Source: Paraburkholderia aspalathi | GTDB taxonomy: Bacteria; Pseudomonadota; Gammaproteobacteria; Burkholderiales; Burkholderiaceae | Length of the DNA stretch: 64,000 nt | Assembly (NCBI RefSeq): GCF_900116445.1 | Contig: NZ_FPBH01000041.1 | Span: 1 to 64,000, forward strand | Reading direction: 5' to 3' | Shown: positions 34,881-43,776 of the stretch, in pieces | Numbering within the stretch: the first letter of the stretch is position 1 | Layout of the letters: every line of letters starts with the position of its first letter | The notes under the pieces: model-generated | What the model was told of the DNA's origin: nothing | Seen by the model: only the letters and a program-made list of their open reading frames with translations | Databases searched by the model: none | Translations under genes and position numbers: made by a program

Positions 34881-36026
34881 ATGATCGACTGGCTTAGCCG
34901 CTTCATTCCGTCGCCCATTTCGGTAAGCTGGTCCGAGCGTATTCGTTCGTGCGTGGGAGCGCTGATCGGCATTACGATCACCGGCATCACCATGCGCAGC
35001 TTCAATCAGAGCGGTGCATTGGTGCCATTCCTGGTCGCCCCTATGGGTGCGTCGGCAGTCTTGCTCTTCGCCGTGCCGGCAAGTCCAATCGCTCAGCCGT
35101 GGTCGTTCGTTGGCGGGAATCTGATTTCCGCCACGATTGGCGTGACCTGCTCGCAATTTATCTCTGACCCCGTCCTCGCGGCAGCTGCTGCAATCGCGTT
35201 TGCGCTATGCGCGATGTTCGCGTTCAGATGTGTGCATCCTCCTTCTGGCGCCGTCGCGCTCACGGCCGTGTTGGGAGGAGCTAACGTTCACGCTCTCGGA
35301 TATGGCTTCGTGTTTGCGCCGATCGCTGTGCAATCTTTGATCATGCTAGCGTGTGCGATTGTCTATCACGCGCTCACCGGACACCGTTATCCCCATACCC
35401 GGCACGACAGCAGTGCCACAAACGACCCCGGCGAGTCGCGCCGAGAGATCTCCCGCGTTGAACTGGAGTCCGCCTTACGCCGACACGGGGAACTCCTCGA
35501 TATCGGCACCGACGATCTTGCCTCGCTACTGCAGGAAGTACAGATGCTGGCTTACGCGCGCAGCTTCAGCGAACTGACATGTGGTGACGTCATGTCGCGC
35601 CCGGCCATCTACATACCAACCAGGACCTCGGTCAAAGCAGCACATGACATTTTACTTAGACATAGCATTAAAGCGCTTCCGGTAACCGACGAATCGGACC
35701 GGGTCATTGGCATTGTCACGCGGGCGGATGTTCGTGGACGTGAAGAAACCGCCAGCATTGCTGAGGCCTGCGATCGGTGTCTCGAGCGCGGGACTGTTCG
35801 CAATCAGGAGACGCTAGTCGATAGTTTAATGACAACACCGCCGGAGACTGTCGAAGCTGGAACATTATTGATAACGGTTGTGCCGATGTTCGCGAAGCAC
35901 GGACATCACCACATACCCGTTGTCGACTCTCATGGCCGGCTCGTCGGAATGATGACCCAGGCCGATGTTGTTTCTGGCCTCTATCAGCACAGTCACGCGT
36001 TCACTGACATGCAACGCGCGGCATGA
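34881..36026 (+). CDS. HPP family membrane protein with two CBS domains
   Basis: A 381-residue protein. Residues about 15-170 contain the HPP domain with four transmembrane helices (LVPFLVAPMGASAVLLFAVPASPIAQPW and FRCVHPPSGAVALTAVLGG, the HPP motif). Residues about 235-370 are a CBS pair (MSRPAIYIPTRTSVKAAHDILLRHSIKALPVTDESDRVIGIVTRADV; MTTPPETVEAGTLL... VDSHGRLVGMMTQADV, in parts). HPP proteins have been linked to nitrite transport in plants and algae, while in bacteria the role is unclear; CBS pairs sense adenylates. The ATG at 34881 follows GGAAGG-like sequence; the frame is open far upstream without support. Confidence 0.88.
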   Translation: MIDWLSRFIPSPISVSWSERIRSCVGALIGITITGITMRSFNQSGALVPFLVAPMGASAVLLFAVPASPIAQPWSFVGGNLISATIGVTCSQFISDPVLAAAAAIAFALCAMFAFRCVHPPSGAVALTAVLGGANVHALGYGFVFAPIAVQSLIMLACAIVYHALTGHRYPHTRHDSSATNDPGESRREISRVELESALRRHGELLDIGTDDLASLLQEVQMLAYARSFSELTCGDVMSRPAIYIPTRTSVKAAHDILLRHSIKALPVTDESDRVIGIVTRADVRGREETASIAEACDRCLERGTVRNQETLVDSLMTTPPETVEAGTLLITVVPMFAKHGHHHIPVVDSHGRLVGMMTQADVVSGLYQHSHAFTDMQRAA

Positions 36027-36280
36027 CGTTGGGCGACGTCTCGTGGCTATCTACTTTTGCGATACCCCTATCGCGACAAACCGCCTATGCGTTCCGGAAA
36101 CATTGCTAAGCTGTTCTCCTACGTGATACGTCAACAACCCGAACGTACGAACGCCGCCATTGGGTCCGTCGGACTTTCGATGGGACCATCAGCGATGATG
36201 GCAGCCGCCGGATTTTTGCATCCGCGACAGTCCCGGTCACGGGGGATGTTCGCTTTGTGAATCTATCAGCGAGGTAGGAG

Positions 36281-37258
36281 ATGGACCAGCTATACATGTT
36301 GCGGACTTTCGTTGCAGTCGTACAGCATCGAAGCTTTAGCAAGGCTGCCGCGTCGTTGGGCGTGACCACCGGCTCGATCTCCAAAGCCATCACAAGACTC
36401 GAAGCGAGTATCCAGACGCGGGTTCTGTATAGAACAACTCGAACTGTTTCGGTGACAGACGCGGCGCAGTCGTACTATCTGAGTTGCTGCCGTCTCCTCG
36501 AAGAACTTGACGAAGCAAATCGCCGCATTGCGCAGGAGCGTGAAATCGACAGCGGAAGATTGCGACTCGTCGTGCACCCGATGCTGGTGAGCAAGACGCT
36601 CTCTCGACTTGTGTCGAACTATCACGCTATCGCTCCGAACGTGAACCTCATGATCTCCGTTCAGGAGGGAGCTGTGAATCTGTATGACGGCCATTTCGAC
36701 GTGGCGATTCTTCCACCTCATCTTGTCGAGCAGTCTGCGGTCATTCGCCGTACGTTATCCACGTCATCGCACATTTTCGTTGCCGCACCGGGTTACCTTG
36801 AACAATGCGGTACACCCGAGACAGCTTCGCATTTGGCCGCGCATTTCCTTCTGGTGGACCCCGCCTCGAGGCAGAAGGGCACGAATTTCATCGATCTGCT
36901 GGAAAACGGGAAAAGCGTGAGTGTGCTCCCAATGTCGTCCATGGACGGTAACGAAGTGCTGCTTCGAGCGGCAGCGCTTACAGGTACCGGCATCGCGAGC
37001 TTACCTGAAGCGATGGTTCGGGAAGACATTGCCACCGGGCATCTCACGCACATCTTGCCGCAGTGTTCCACCTCAGAAAGCGGTGTCGAGATATGCCTGT
37101 TCTACTCACACCGCGAACTGCTTCCTGCAAGACTCAGGAATTTCGTCGACTTCTGCACCGAGTTTTTTCGCTCGGGGCCCCGAGATATCCCCAATGAGAT
37201 CGCGACGATTTCACAACCCTTGGGCCGCAGCGCTGAGCGCACGCTAACAGCGGCCTGA
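36281..37258 (+). CDS. LysR family regulator
   Basis: A 325-residue LTTR. HTH FSKAAASLGVTTGSISKAITRLE (from residue 21, in parts), RTTRTVSVTDAAQ, and a LysR_substrate domain; the C-terminus extends about 25 residues beyond the usual end (SGPRDIPNEIATISQPLG). It is 117 bases before the cNMP-binding flavoprotein gene and on the same strand, so a regulatory link with it or with the upstream HPP gene is possible. No inverted repeat was found. Confidence 0.87.
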   Translation: MDQLYMLRTFVAVVQHRSFSKAAASLGVTTGSISKAITRLEASIQTRVLYRTTRTVSVTDAAQSYYLSCCRLLEELDEANRRIAQEREIDSGRLRLVVHPMLVSKTLSRLVSNYHAIAPNVNLMISVQEGAVNLYDGHFDVAILPPHLVEQSAVIRRTLSTSSHIFVAAPGYLEQCGTPETASHLAAHFLLVDPASRQKGTNFIDLLENGKSVSVLPMSSMDGNEVLLRAAALTGTGIASLPEAMVREDIATGHLTHILPQCSTSESGVEICLFYSHRELLPARLRNFVDFCTEFFRSGPRDIPNEIATISQPLGRSAERTLTAA

Positions 37259-37374
37259 GATCATCGCGCAGCCTGCTTTCAAATGCGACTGCGACCGTGA
37301 ACTCAAATTTGAACGATGGCGAAAATGGTCCGTTGTCTCATCGCGAGCCGTCAACTGATGGTAAGGACACTCCC

Positions 37375-39081
37375 ATGACATTGAAAGACGGTGTATCTGG
37401 GGGCCGTGTCACGCCTGAAGACTACAAAACCGTCGAGGCAGCACAACGTACCCAGATTGAACGACGCCGGTATCAGATGTACCCCCGTTTGACGGAAGCG
37501 CGGATTGCCAAGGCGGCTCGCTTCGGGACGACGGAACATTGGAAGGCCGGCGACGTTATGTTTCGCGCTGGAGAGCAGAGCGAAGGCATGAGAATCCTGA
37601 CGCGTGGGACGGTCCATCTGATCGTACGAAACGGGTTCGGCCAGTCTCACCTTTTTCAGGAGGTCAGTGAGGGACACTTTCTCGGGGAGACGGCAACCCT
37701 CAGCGGCAAACCCTACCTCGTCGATGCGATTGCCATCACTGACGTCGACGCGTTCCTCATCTCGCCTGAGCAACTCCGGTCGCTTCTGATTGCGGAAGCT
37801 CAGCTTGGCTCGGAGATCATGCGCGCGTTCATTCTCCGACGCGTCGGACTGATTCAGGACGGCAGTGGTCCGATTCTGATCGGGTCTTCAACCGATCCGA
37901 GACTCATCGTCCTCGCGGATATGCTACGACGCACCAATCACCCGCATCGGATTCTTGATCCGGTCACGGACGACGAGGCTCGCGATTTCCTTTCGAAAAC
38001 ACCGTACGTAGAAGGAAAGATGCCACTGGCCGTGCTGGTTGATGGCGCTATCCTGCACAATCCTGACGAAACACTCCTCGCGTCGAAGCTTGGTCTCCTG
38101 TGCGGCTTCGATGAAGCTGACACGTACGATGTCGTTATTGTTGGCGCCGGTCCAGCCGGACTTGCAGCAGCCGTGTACGCAGCGTCAGAGGGGCTATCCG
38201 TGCTGGTTTTCGATTCAAAGGGGTTTGGCGGACAGGCCGGTGCAAGCGCCAGGATCGAAAATTATTTTGGGTTTCCAACCGGCATTTCCGGTCACGTTCT
38301 CGTGAGCCGCGCATTTGAGCAGGCGGTTAAATTCGGAGCGGAAATCGTCATACCTACCGAAGTGGCAAAACTGCACTGCACGGAATCGCCCTTGAAGGTC
38401 GAACTCCGCGATGGGCGGTGCGCGCGAGCGAAGACGGTCGTTATAGCATCCGGTGCCGCCTATCGCCGCCCGCAGATTAAGGGTTTAGATGAGCATGGGA
38501 TTCATGGTGTCAACTTTTGGGCGTCGTCGATCGAGGGGCGCCTCTGTCAAGGCTCGGAAATCGTGCTTGTGGGAGGGGGAAATTCCGCTGGACAGGCAAT
38601 CGTCTTCCTGGCGAGCTATGCAGCACATGTACATGTGCTCATTCGACGCGAGAGCTTGCGCGACACCATGTCGAGGTATTTGATCGATCGCGTAAGCTCG
38701 ATCGCCAACGTGACGATTCATAATAATGCCGTCATCGAGTCTATAGTGTCTGACGAGGACGGCCTGACGGAGGTTCATTTCTGCTCGACTGGCAGTTGCA
38801 CGCGAATCCCGACTCGCCACCTCTTCCTTTTTACCGGTGCTGATCCAGCCACCGGCTGGCTACGTGGCTGCGGCGTGGAAGTTGATGACAAAGGTTTCGT
38901 CATAACCGGCCGCACGGGTTCGACGGAGTCGGCGCTCGCCCGCTTCGCCTTCCAGACAAGTGTTCCAGGCGTTTTTGCAATCGGCGACGTGCGCTCGACG
39001 TCGATCAAGCGCGTCGCATCCGCCGTCGGGGAGGGGGCTGCTGTAGTGTCGGAAGTCCATACGCTATTGGCGGCCGAATAG
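37375..39081 (+). CDS. Cyclic nucleotide-binding, thioredoxin reductase-like flavoprotein without CxxC
   Basis: A 568-residue fusion. Residues about 45-160 are a cNMP-binding/Crp-like sensor fold (VMFRAGEQSEGMRILTRGTVHLI). Residues about 165-265 are a thioredoxin-like insert (IVLADMLRRTNHPHRILDPVTDDEARDFL). Residues about 270-560 are an FAD/NAD(P)H oxidoreductase with GAGPAGLAAAVYAASEG, GGQAGASARIENYFGF, NAD motif VGGGNSAGQA and GVFAIGDVRSTSIKRVASAVGEGA. Where TrxR has the CxxC pair, this protein has HGVNFWASSIEGR, so it cannot be a normal disulfide reductase. The ATG at 37375 has AAGGA upstream; an earlier GTG at 37297 is in frame. Confidence 0.88.
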   Translation: MTLKDGVSGGRVTPEDYKTVEAAQRTQIERRRYQMYPRLTEARIAKAARFGTTEHWKAGDVMFRAGEQSEGMRILTRGTVHLIVRNGFGQSHLFQEVSEGHFLGETATLSGKPYLVDAIAITDVDAFLISPEQLRSLLIAEAQLGSEIMRAFILRRVGLIQDGSGPILIGSSTDPRLIVLADMLRRTNHPHRILDPVTDDEARDFLSKTPYVEGKMPLAVLVDGAILHNPDETLLASKLGLLCGFDEADTYDVVIVGAGPAGLAAAVYAASEGLSVLVFDSKGFGGQAGASARIENYFGFPTGISGHVLVSRAFEQAVKFGAEIVIPTEVAKLHCTESPLKVELRDGRCARAKTVVIASGAAYRRPQIKGLDEHGIHGVNFWASSIEGRLCQGSEIVLVGGGNSAGQAIVFLASYAAHVHVLIRRESLRDTMSRYLIDRVSSIANVTIHNNAVIESIVSDEDGLTEVHFCSTGSCTRIPTRHLFLFTGADPATGWLRGCGVEVDDKGFVITGRTGSTESALARFAFQTSVPGVFAIGDVRSTSIKRVASAVGEGAAVVSEVHTLLAAE

Positions 39082-39177
39082 CAATCGCAAGCAATGGATC
39101 GGCAATCTATTGCAGGCGAGGCAACTTCGACAATTCCAATCCGGGCTGAACGATCAGCCAACTTGTGGAGCGACTAA

Positions 39178-40203
39178 ATGACATTACGAGTGCCCGACCT
39201 TTCCCGGTATCCCAAAGCGCAATTGCGCGACGGACCTTCACCGATTGTGGCGCTCCCAAGATTGAGCCAGCACTTGGGCGGCGCTGAAATCTATGTCAAA
39301 CGGGAGGACGTTGACGGCCTTGGGGGCGGAGGCAACAAGCTGCGCAAGCTCGAATTTCTGATCGGTGAGGCGCAGGCGGCCGGCGCGGACACGATCATCA
39401 CGGTCGGCGGCCGGCAGTCAAACCATGCTCGGTTGACAGCAGCGGCGGCCGCGCGCGTAGGAATGAAATGTGAACTGGTGCTCTCAAGGCTGGTTCCGAT
39501 CGAAGACGACGACTACGTCGAAAATGGCAATGTGGTGCTGGATCGTCTCTTTGGCGCACTCATTCACGACATTCCAGGAAACGTTGGCGCACTGCAGGTT
39601 GCGGAAGAGCGAGCCGCAACGTTGCGCGGCGAGGGACGAAAAGTTTATGTGTGTCCGCTCGGTGGATCGAGCCCGGTAGGCTGTTTGGGCTATGTTTCCT
39701 GTGCACTTGAGATTCTTGACCAGTCCACGAAAAGCGGCATTCTCTTCGACCATATTGTTGTTGCGAACGGCAGCGGCGGCATGCAAGCGGGGCTTGTGGC
39801 CGGTGCTATCGCTGCTGGTGTGTCGCCAACGAAAGTGGTGGGGTATACGGTTCTTGCGCCGCTCGAAAAAGCTTATGCCACGACTTTTGAAAAAGCGCAG
39901 CAAACGCTTGACCTGATCGATTCAGGCTTCACGGTTTCCAGCGACGACATTGTTCTCCATGGTGATCAGCTCGGGAACGGCTACGGGTTACCTACCAGTT
40001 CAATGCGCCGGGCAGTTACGCTTTTGGCCAGTCAGGAAGGTCTTCTACTAGACCCGGTATATAGCGGCAAAGCGTTCGCGGGTCTGATCCAGAGCGTCGA
40101 GAACGGAATATTCGGTGCGGGACAAAAAGTTCTGTTTCTCATGAGTGGGGGGACGCCTTCGCTGTTTGCCTATCGCACCACGTTTGAGTCCGCACTGCGC
40201 TGA
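39178..40203 (+). CDS. D-cysteine desulfhydrase/ACC deaminase-like PLP enzyme
   Basis: A 341-residue fold-type II PLP enzyme. The Schiff-base lysine is Lys54 in GLGGGGNKLRKLEFLIGEA, followed by GGRQSNHARLTAAAAARVGMKC; the phosphate-binding loop is NGSGGMQAGLVAG near residue 196. D-cysteine desulfhydrase (DcyD) and ACC deaminase differ in the second half; the DcyD-like motif pattern and length favour D-cysteine desulfhydrase or a related desulfhydrase. Known reaction: D-cysteine to pyruvate, H2S and ammonia. Start ATG follows GGAG with proper spacing. The gene stands between the flavoprotein gene and a LysR gene. Confidence 0.85.
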   Translation: MTLRVPDLSRYPKAQLRDGPSPIVALPRLSQHLGGAEIYVKREDVDGLGGGGNKLRKLEFLIGEAQAAGADTIITVGGRQSNHARLTAAAAARVGMKCELVLSRLVPIEDDDYVENGNVVLDRLFGALIHDIPGNVGALQVAEERAATLRGEGRKVYVCPLGGSSPVGCLGYVSCALEILDQSTKSGILFDHIVVANGSGGMQAGLVAGAIAAGVSPTKVVGYTVLAPLEKAYATTFEKAQQTLDLIDSGFTVSSDDIVLHGDQLGNGYGLPTSSMRRAVTLLASQEGLLLDPVYSGKAFAGLIQSVENGIFGAGQKVLFLMSGGTPSLFAYRTTFESALR

Positions 40204-40383
40204 CGCATATGTGACGCCCAGGAACAATTGAATTGCCACCGACTGCAATAATTTCGCGTCGAAGCTCGTCCAGAATACGAGGCATTCCGATCGCGACCGA
40301 AACGCCATCGTGCGGCATCTGGAGGGCAAGCATTCGCGATTCGGCTAACGCTGAAACAGGCGCCTTTTTGACAGGACAGTGTT

Positions 40384-41268
40384 ATGGATGTTGCCGATCT
40401 CAAGGCATTTGAAGCGGTTGCTCGCCACGGGAGCATGAACAGGGCGGCCGTCGAGTTGCATACTGTTCAGTCCAACGTAACGGCCAGGATCCGTTCACTG
40501 GAAAGAGAAGTGGGTGTAGCGCTCTTTCAGCGGCATGTCCGCGGTGTGAGTATGACGCCGGCGGGTCAGCGCATGCTTCCCTACGCGGCGCGAATTGCCA
40601 AGCTCGTTGCCGACGCCCGCGTGGCGGCCATGGACGACGGTCCGCCGCGCGGTTCCCTGGTGCTGGGAACCATGGAAACCGCAGCGGCTCTGCGGCTCTC
40701 GCCGATAGTAAGCAACTTCGCGCGGATGTATCCGCAGGTCAGACTGTCGCTGACAACTGGAACCAGCCGCAGCCTCGCGGTGGATGTCGCGGAATGCCGT
40801 CTGGATGGGGCGTTCATAGCAGGTCCGCTCGACCACCCGGAGCTTCATAGCGAGACCATTTTCCGTGAAGAGCTGGTGCTGGTGACGCCTCGCAGCATAT
40901 TCTCACTGGAGTCTTTGACGTCGATCCCGCACCTGAAGACGATTGTGTTTCGCGTGGGCTGCTCGTATCGGCATCAGCTGGATGCGCTGCTTCTGGAGAG
41001 GGGAATTCTCGTGACGGCGCTCGAGTTCGGCTCGCTGGACGCAATCATCGCGTGTGTGGCGGCCGGTATCGGAATCACGTTGCTGCCGCGGGGCGTGGTC
41101 GCGGCGGCAGCGCAGCAGGATATCGTTGCGATCCATGAGATCTCGCGCGAGAAAGCTTGTGTCGAGACGCTTTTCATCCGACGGCATGACGCCTACATTT
41201 CGAGTGCCATGCGTGCTTTCGTCGAGGTGTCGCGCTCGGCGCTCGGGCCTTTGATGGCGGCGGCGTAA
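40384..41268 (+). CDS. LysR family regulator, paralogue A
   Basis: A 294-residue LTTR: MDVADLKAFEAVARHGSMNRAAVELHTVQSNVTARIRSLE at the N-terminus (HTH from residue 17) and a LysR_substrate domain with LSLTTGTSRSLAVDVAECRLDGAFIAG. It is about 80% identical by eye to the LysR protein at 52995, and the two bracket a 12-kb catabolic block. A third, more distant relative of the same branch lies at 45538. Likely regulator of neighbouring metabolic genes; ligand unknown. Confidence 0.9.
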   Translation: MDVADLKAFEAVARHGSMNRAAVELHTVQSNVTARIRSLEREVGVALFQRHVRGVSMTPAGQRMLPYAARIAKLVADARVAAMDDGPPRGSLVLGTMETAAALRLSPIVSNFARMYPQVRLSLTTGTSRSLAVDVAECRLDGAFIAGPLDHPELHSETIFREELVLVTPRSIFSLESLTSIPHLKTIVFRVGCSYRHQLDALLLERGILVTALEFGSLDAIIACVAAGIGITLLPRGVVAAAAQQDIVAIHEISREKACVETLFIRRHDAYISSAMRAFVEVSRSALGPLMAAA

Positions 41269-41381
41269 GGGGCGACTTGCGATTTTCGCAGACGCACTTC
41301 CTGCTTCCCCTGCATAGTACGTACATGCGAGGCCATTTCGGCGCTGGCTAATATTGTCTGAGTTTGAAAGGAGAGATTGCG

Positions 41382-41804
41382 ATGGCTGCTGCACCTCTAA
41401 CACTTGGCATCGACCACGTCGGCTTGACGGTCCGGAATTTGAACGTCACTCGGGACTTTTTCGTCAACGCCCTGGGCTGGACGCAGGTTGGTGAAAGACC
41501 AGCCTATCCGGCCGCTTTTGTGTCCGACGGGCACGTCATGCTGACACTCTGGGAGGTCAAGGATCTGGCGAATCGTGTGGAGTTTGACCGCAAGGCGAAT
41601 GTCGGTCTACATCACCTCGCGCTGCGGGTTGGCAGTCAGGAGGCGCTCGACGCCATTTTCGCGCAGGTTTCCGCATGGCCAGGTGTAGTGGTTGAGTTCG
41701 CACCGGAGAACCTGGGCGAAGGACCCAAGCGTCACACGATGGTGTACGAACCGGGCGGCATCAGACTTGAGTTCGACTTCGATCCGCGAATTCAGCCTGC
41801 TTGA
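41382..41804 (+). CDS. VOC superfamily (glyoxalase-like) protein
   Basis: A 140-residue vicinal oxygen chelate protein: GIDHVGLTVRNLNVTRDFFVNALGW at the N-terminus gives the first metal-binding His, and HHLALRVGSQEALDAIFAQVS (about residue 78) and PGGIRLEFDFDP the second half. It could be a dioxygenase, lactoylglutathione lyase or epimerase. The ATG at 41382 has GGAGAG upstream (7-8 bases); the TTG at 41364 is in frame. It is 66 bases before an SDR gene on the same strand. Confidence 0.85.
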   Translation: MAAAPLTLGIDHVGLTVRNLNVTRDFFVNALGWTQVGERPAYPAAFVSDGHVMLTLWEVKDLANRVEFDRKANVGLHHLALRVGSQEALDAIFAQVSAWPGVVVEFAPENLGEGPKRHTMVYEPGGIRLEFDFDPRIQPA

Positions 41805-41870
41805 GTTGATCTGAGGCGCTGAGGAAGTGGTTCTGGCAATTCGAAGTTTACCCAAAGCGAGGTTTCAATC

Positions 41871-42713
41871 GTGAGCAAAACCGCCCAGCGGATTTTTTTG
41901 ATTACCGGTGCGAGCTCCGGGTTTGGCCGCGCTTTGGCGAAAGCCGCATTGGCCGCCGGCAACATTGTGATCGGTACGGTAAGAAACCATCCCGCGAAAG
42001 TTGAATTTGAGGGATTGCACGCGAACCATGCGCACGGCGTACTCCTCGACGTGTCTGATTTCGATTCCATCGATGCCGCGATCAATGAAGTCGCCCAGCG
42101 CTTCGGCCCGATCGACGTTCTCGTGAATAGCGCGGGATATGGTCATGAAGGCATTCTCGAGGAATCACCGCTCGAGGAACTGCGTCGACAGTTCGATGTG
42201 AACGTGTTCGGCGCCGTGGCGATGATCAAGGCCGTGCTCCCGTCAATGCGCATACGACGTACCGGTCACATCATCAATATCACGTCGATGGCGGGGCTCG
42301 TTACATTTCCCGGCATCTCATACTACTGCGGTAGCAAATTTGCGCTTGAAGGGATATCGGAAGCCCTGGAGCAGGAAGTGCGCAGCTTCGGTATCAAGGT
42401 GACGGCTGTCGCGCCGGGCGCGTTTCGAACAGATTGGGCTGGGAGATCGATGGTGCGTACGGAGCACAGCATCGACGACTACGATACGGTGTTTGCGCCG
42501 ATCCGCCGTGCCCGTTTGGCGAAAGACGGGAAGCAACCGGGGGACCCTGCTAAAGCGGCGAAGGTCCTGCTGGACCTGATCGACGAGGATGTCCCGCCGG
42601 TCCACCTCGTGCTGGGCGATGACGCGTTACGCGTGGTCCGGGACAAAATATCCGCATTGAGCCGTGAAATTGACGCATGGGAATCCGTTTCGAAATCTAC
42701 GGGGTTCTCGTGA
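41871..42713 (+). CDS. SDR family oxidoreductase
   Basis: A 280-residue short-chain dehydrogenase. TGASSGFGRALAKAA (residue 12) gives the cofactor loop, NSAGYG near 88, Ser near 141 in INITSMAGLVTFPGIS, and YYCGSKFALEG near 153 gives YxxxK. The longer C-terminus with a tail of about 30 residues is of the kind seen in oxidoreductases annotated as SDR/NAD(P)-dependent DltE-like. It starts with GTG. With the VOC gene it forms a pair; both are 1 kb upstream of the LysR/mmsA divergent pair. Confidence 0.88.
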   Translation: MSKTAQRIFLITGASSGFGRALAKAALAAGNIVIGTVRNHPAKVEFEGLHANHAHGVLLDVSDFDSIDAAINEVAQRFGPIDVLVNSAGYGHEGILEESPLEELRRQFDVNVFGAVAMIKAVLPSMRIRRTGHIINITSMAGLVTFPGISYYCGSKFALEGISEALEQEVRSFGIKVTAVAPGAFRTDWAGRSMVRTEHSIDDYDTVFAPIRRARLAKDGKQPGDPAKAAKVLLDLIDEDVPPVHLVLGDDALRVVRDKISALSREIDAWESVSKSTGFS

Positions 42714-42728
42714 AAGCGTATCGGGATG

Positions 42729-43670
42729 TTATGGCGGAAATCCTGCCGCGAAAGTTTCCCTAAGATAGGTGACAAACAGTTCGACAGCGCGTGGTACGTG
42801 CGGGGTGTAGGGCCGAACCACATAGAGTTGCTCGGCAAAGGTGCCTATCGGTCGCCAATCGGGCAGGAGAACAACAAATTTCCCTGATTGAATCGCGGCC
42901 TGTGCCGTGAAATCGGGCAGTAACGCGATGCCCAGATCGTCAAGGGCGGCGTCTCTCAATGCTTCGCTATTGTTAGCGGAAAGAGGGCCGTTTACCGTGA
43001 TCATCAGAGGAGCGGAGTGCGTGCGTCGCGCCGTTCTGCGTTCGAACGACCAGATTCCAGACCCTAACGCACGAGGGTAAAACAGGCAATCGTGAGCGGA
43101 AAGATCCGCGGGTGATTCAGGCAGGCCTCGACGCTTCAGGTAAGCGGCTGTCGCGACGATCACGGATTGCGTCTCGCACAGCTTCCATGCGACATGAGTC
43201 TCTGGAACCTGGGCGCTGTGTCTGATGGCGAGATCGAAGCCCTCGGTGGTGATCGAACTCAGACGGTCAGACGCTTCAAGTTGTACGCGTACTTCGGGAT
43301 TTGCCCGTAGAAACGCAGACATTCTCGGTACCAACTGCTGCCGCGTGAACGCCACCGGCGCCGTTACCCGGATCAACCCGCGTGCAACGCCCGCCATCTC
43401 CCGTACCGTCGCAAAGCTCGTTGCAATATGCTCGTACTCCAGACGCGTGTTGTCGACGAGCCGCTGCCCGGCCTCGGTGAGTCGTACGCTGCGGGTGGTA
43501 CGTTGCACCAGTGCGACGCCTGCGGCTCGCTCCAGTTCCGCGATGCGCTGGCTCATTGCGGCTTTGCTCACACCAAGGCGAGCAGCCGCCGCGGTGTACG
43601 TGCCTTGTTCGGCAAGAACCGTCAACCAGTGCAAATGCGTCCAAAGGCTTTCAACCTTTTGCGTGTTCAT
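42729..43670 (-). CDS. LysR family regulator, divergent from mmsA
   Basis: A 313-residue LTTR of the CrgA/DmlR type: HTH YTAAAARLGVSKAAMSQRIAELE (about residues 23-45), RTTRSVRLTEAGQ and the LysR_substrate domain. Upstream in-frame starts exist at 43688 (ATG) and 43697 (TTG), but both lie in the inverted repeat at 43687-43707, so the ATG at 43670 was chosen. It is divergent from mmsA with an operator-like repeat between, so it is the probable mmsA regulator. Confidence 0.88.
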   Translation of the reverse strand: MNTQKVESLWTHLHWLTVLAEQGTYTAAAARLGVSKAAMSQRIAELERAAGVALVQRTTRSVRLTEAGQRLVDNTRLEYEHIATSFATVREMAGVARGLIRVTAPVAFTRQQLVPRMSAFLRANPEVRVQLEASDRLSSITTEGFDLAIRHSAQVPETHVAWKLCETQSVIVATAAYLKRRGLPESPADLSAHDCLFYPRALGSGIWSFERRTARRTHSAPLMITVNGPLSANNSEALRDAALDDLGIALLPDFTAQAAIQSGKFVVLLPDWRPIGTFAEQLYVVRPYTPHVPRAVELFVTYLRETFAAGFPP

Positions 43671-43686
43671 GTGCTTTTTGTTCACC

Positions 43687-43707
43687 ATTGAAAACAATCA
43701 TTTCAAT
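43687..43707. promoter_or_regulatory. Perfect inverted repeat ATTGAAA-N7-TTTCAAT between LysR and mmsA
   Basis: ATTGAAA (43687-43693) and TTTCAAT (43701-43707) are separated by 7 bases, giving a LysR-box-like site in the 106-base divergent gap. This is the most likely binding site of the LysR protein at 42729 for controlling mmsA. Confidence 0.65.
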
Positions 43708-43776
43708 CTTAGCGTCTTTGCATGGGCAATGGAGACTCCTAAACTTCATTCACCACCCATCAACCAAGGAATCGAG

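Noticed and set aside
43225..43776. Long N-terminal extension of mmsA
   Set aside because: It is antisense to the LysR gene and crosses the operator; the ATG at 43777 has a Shine-Dalgarno and normal length.
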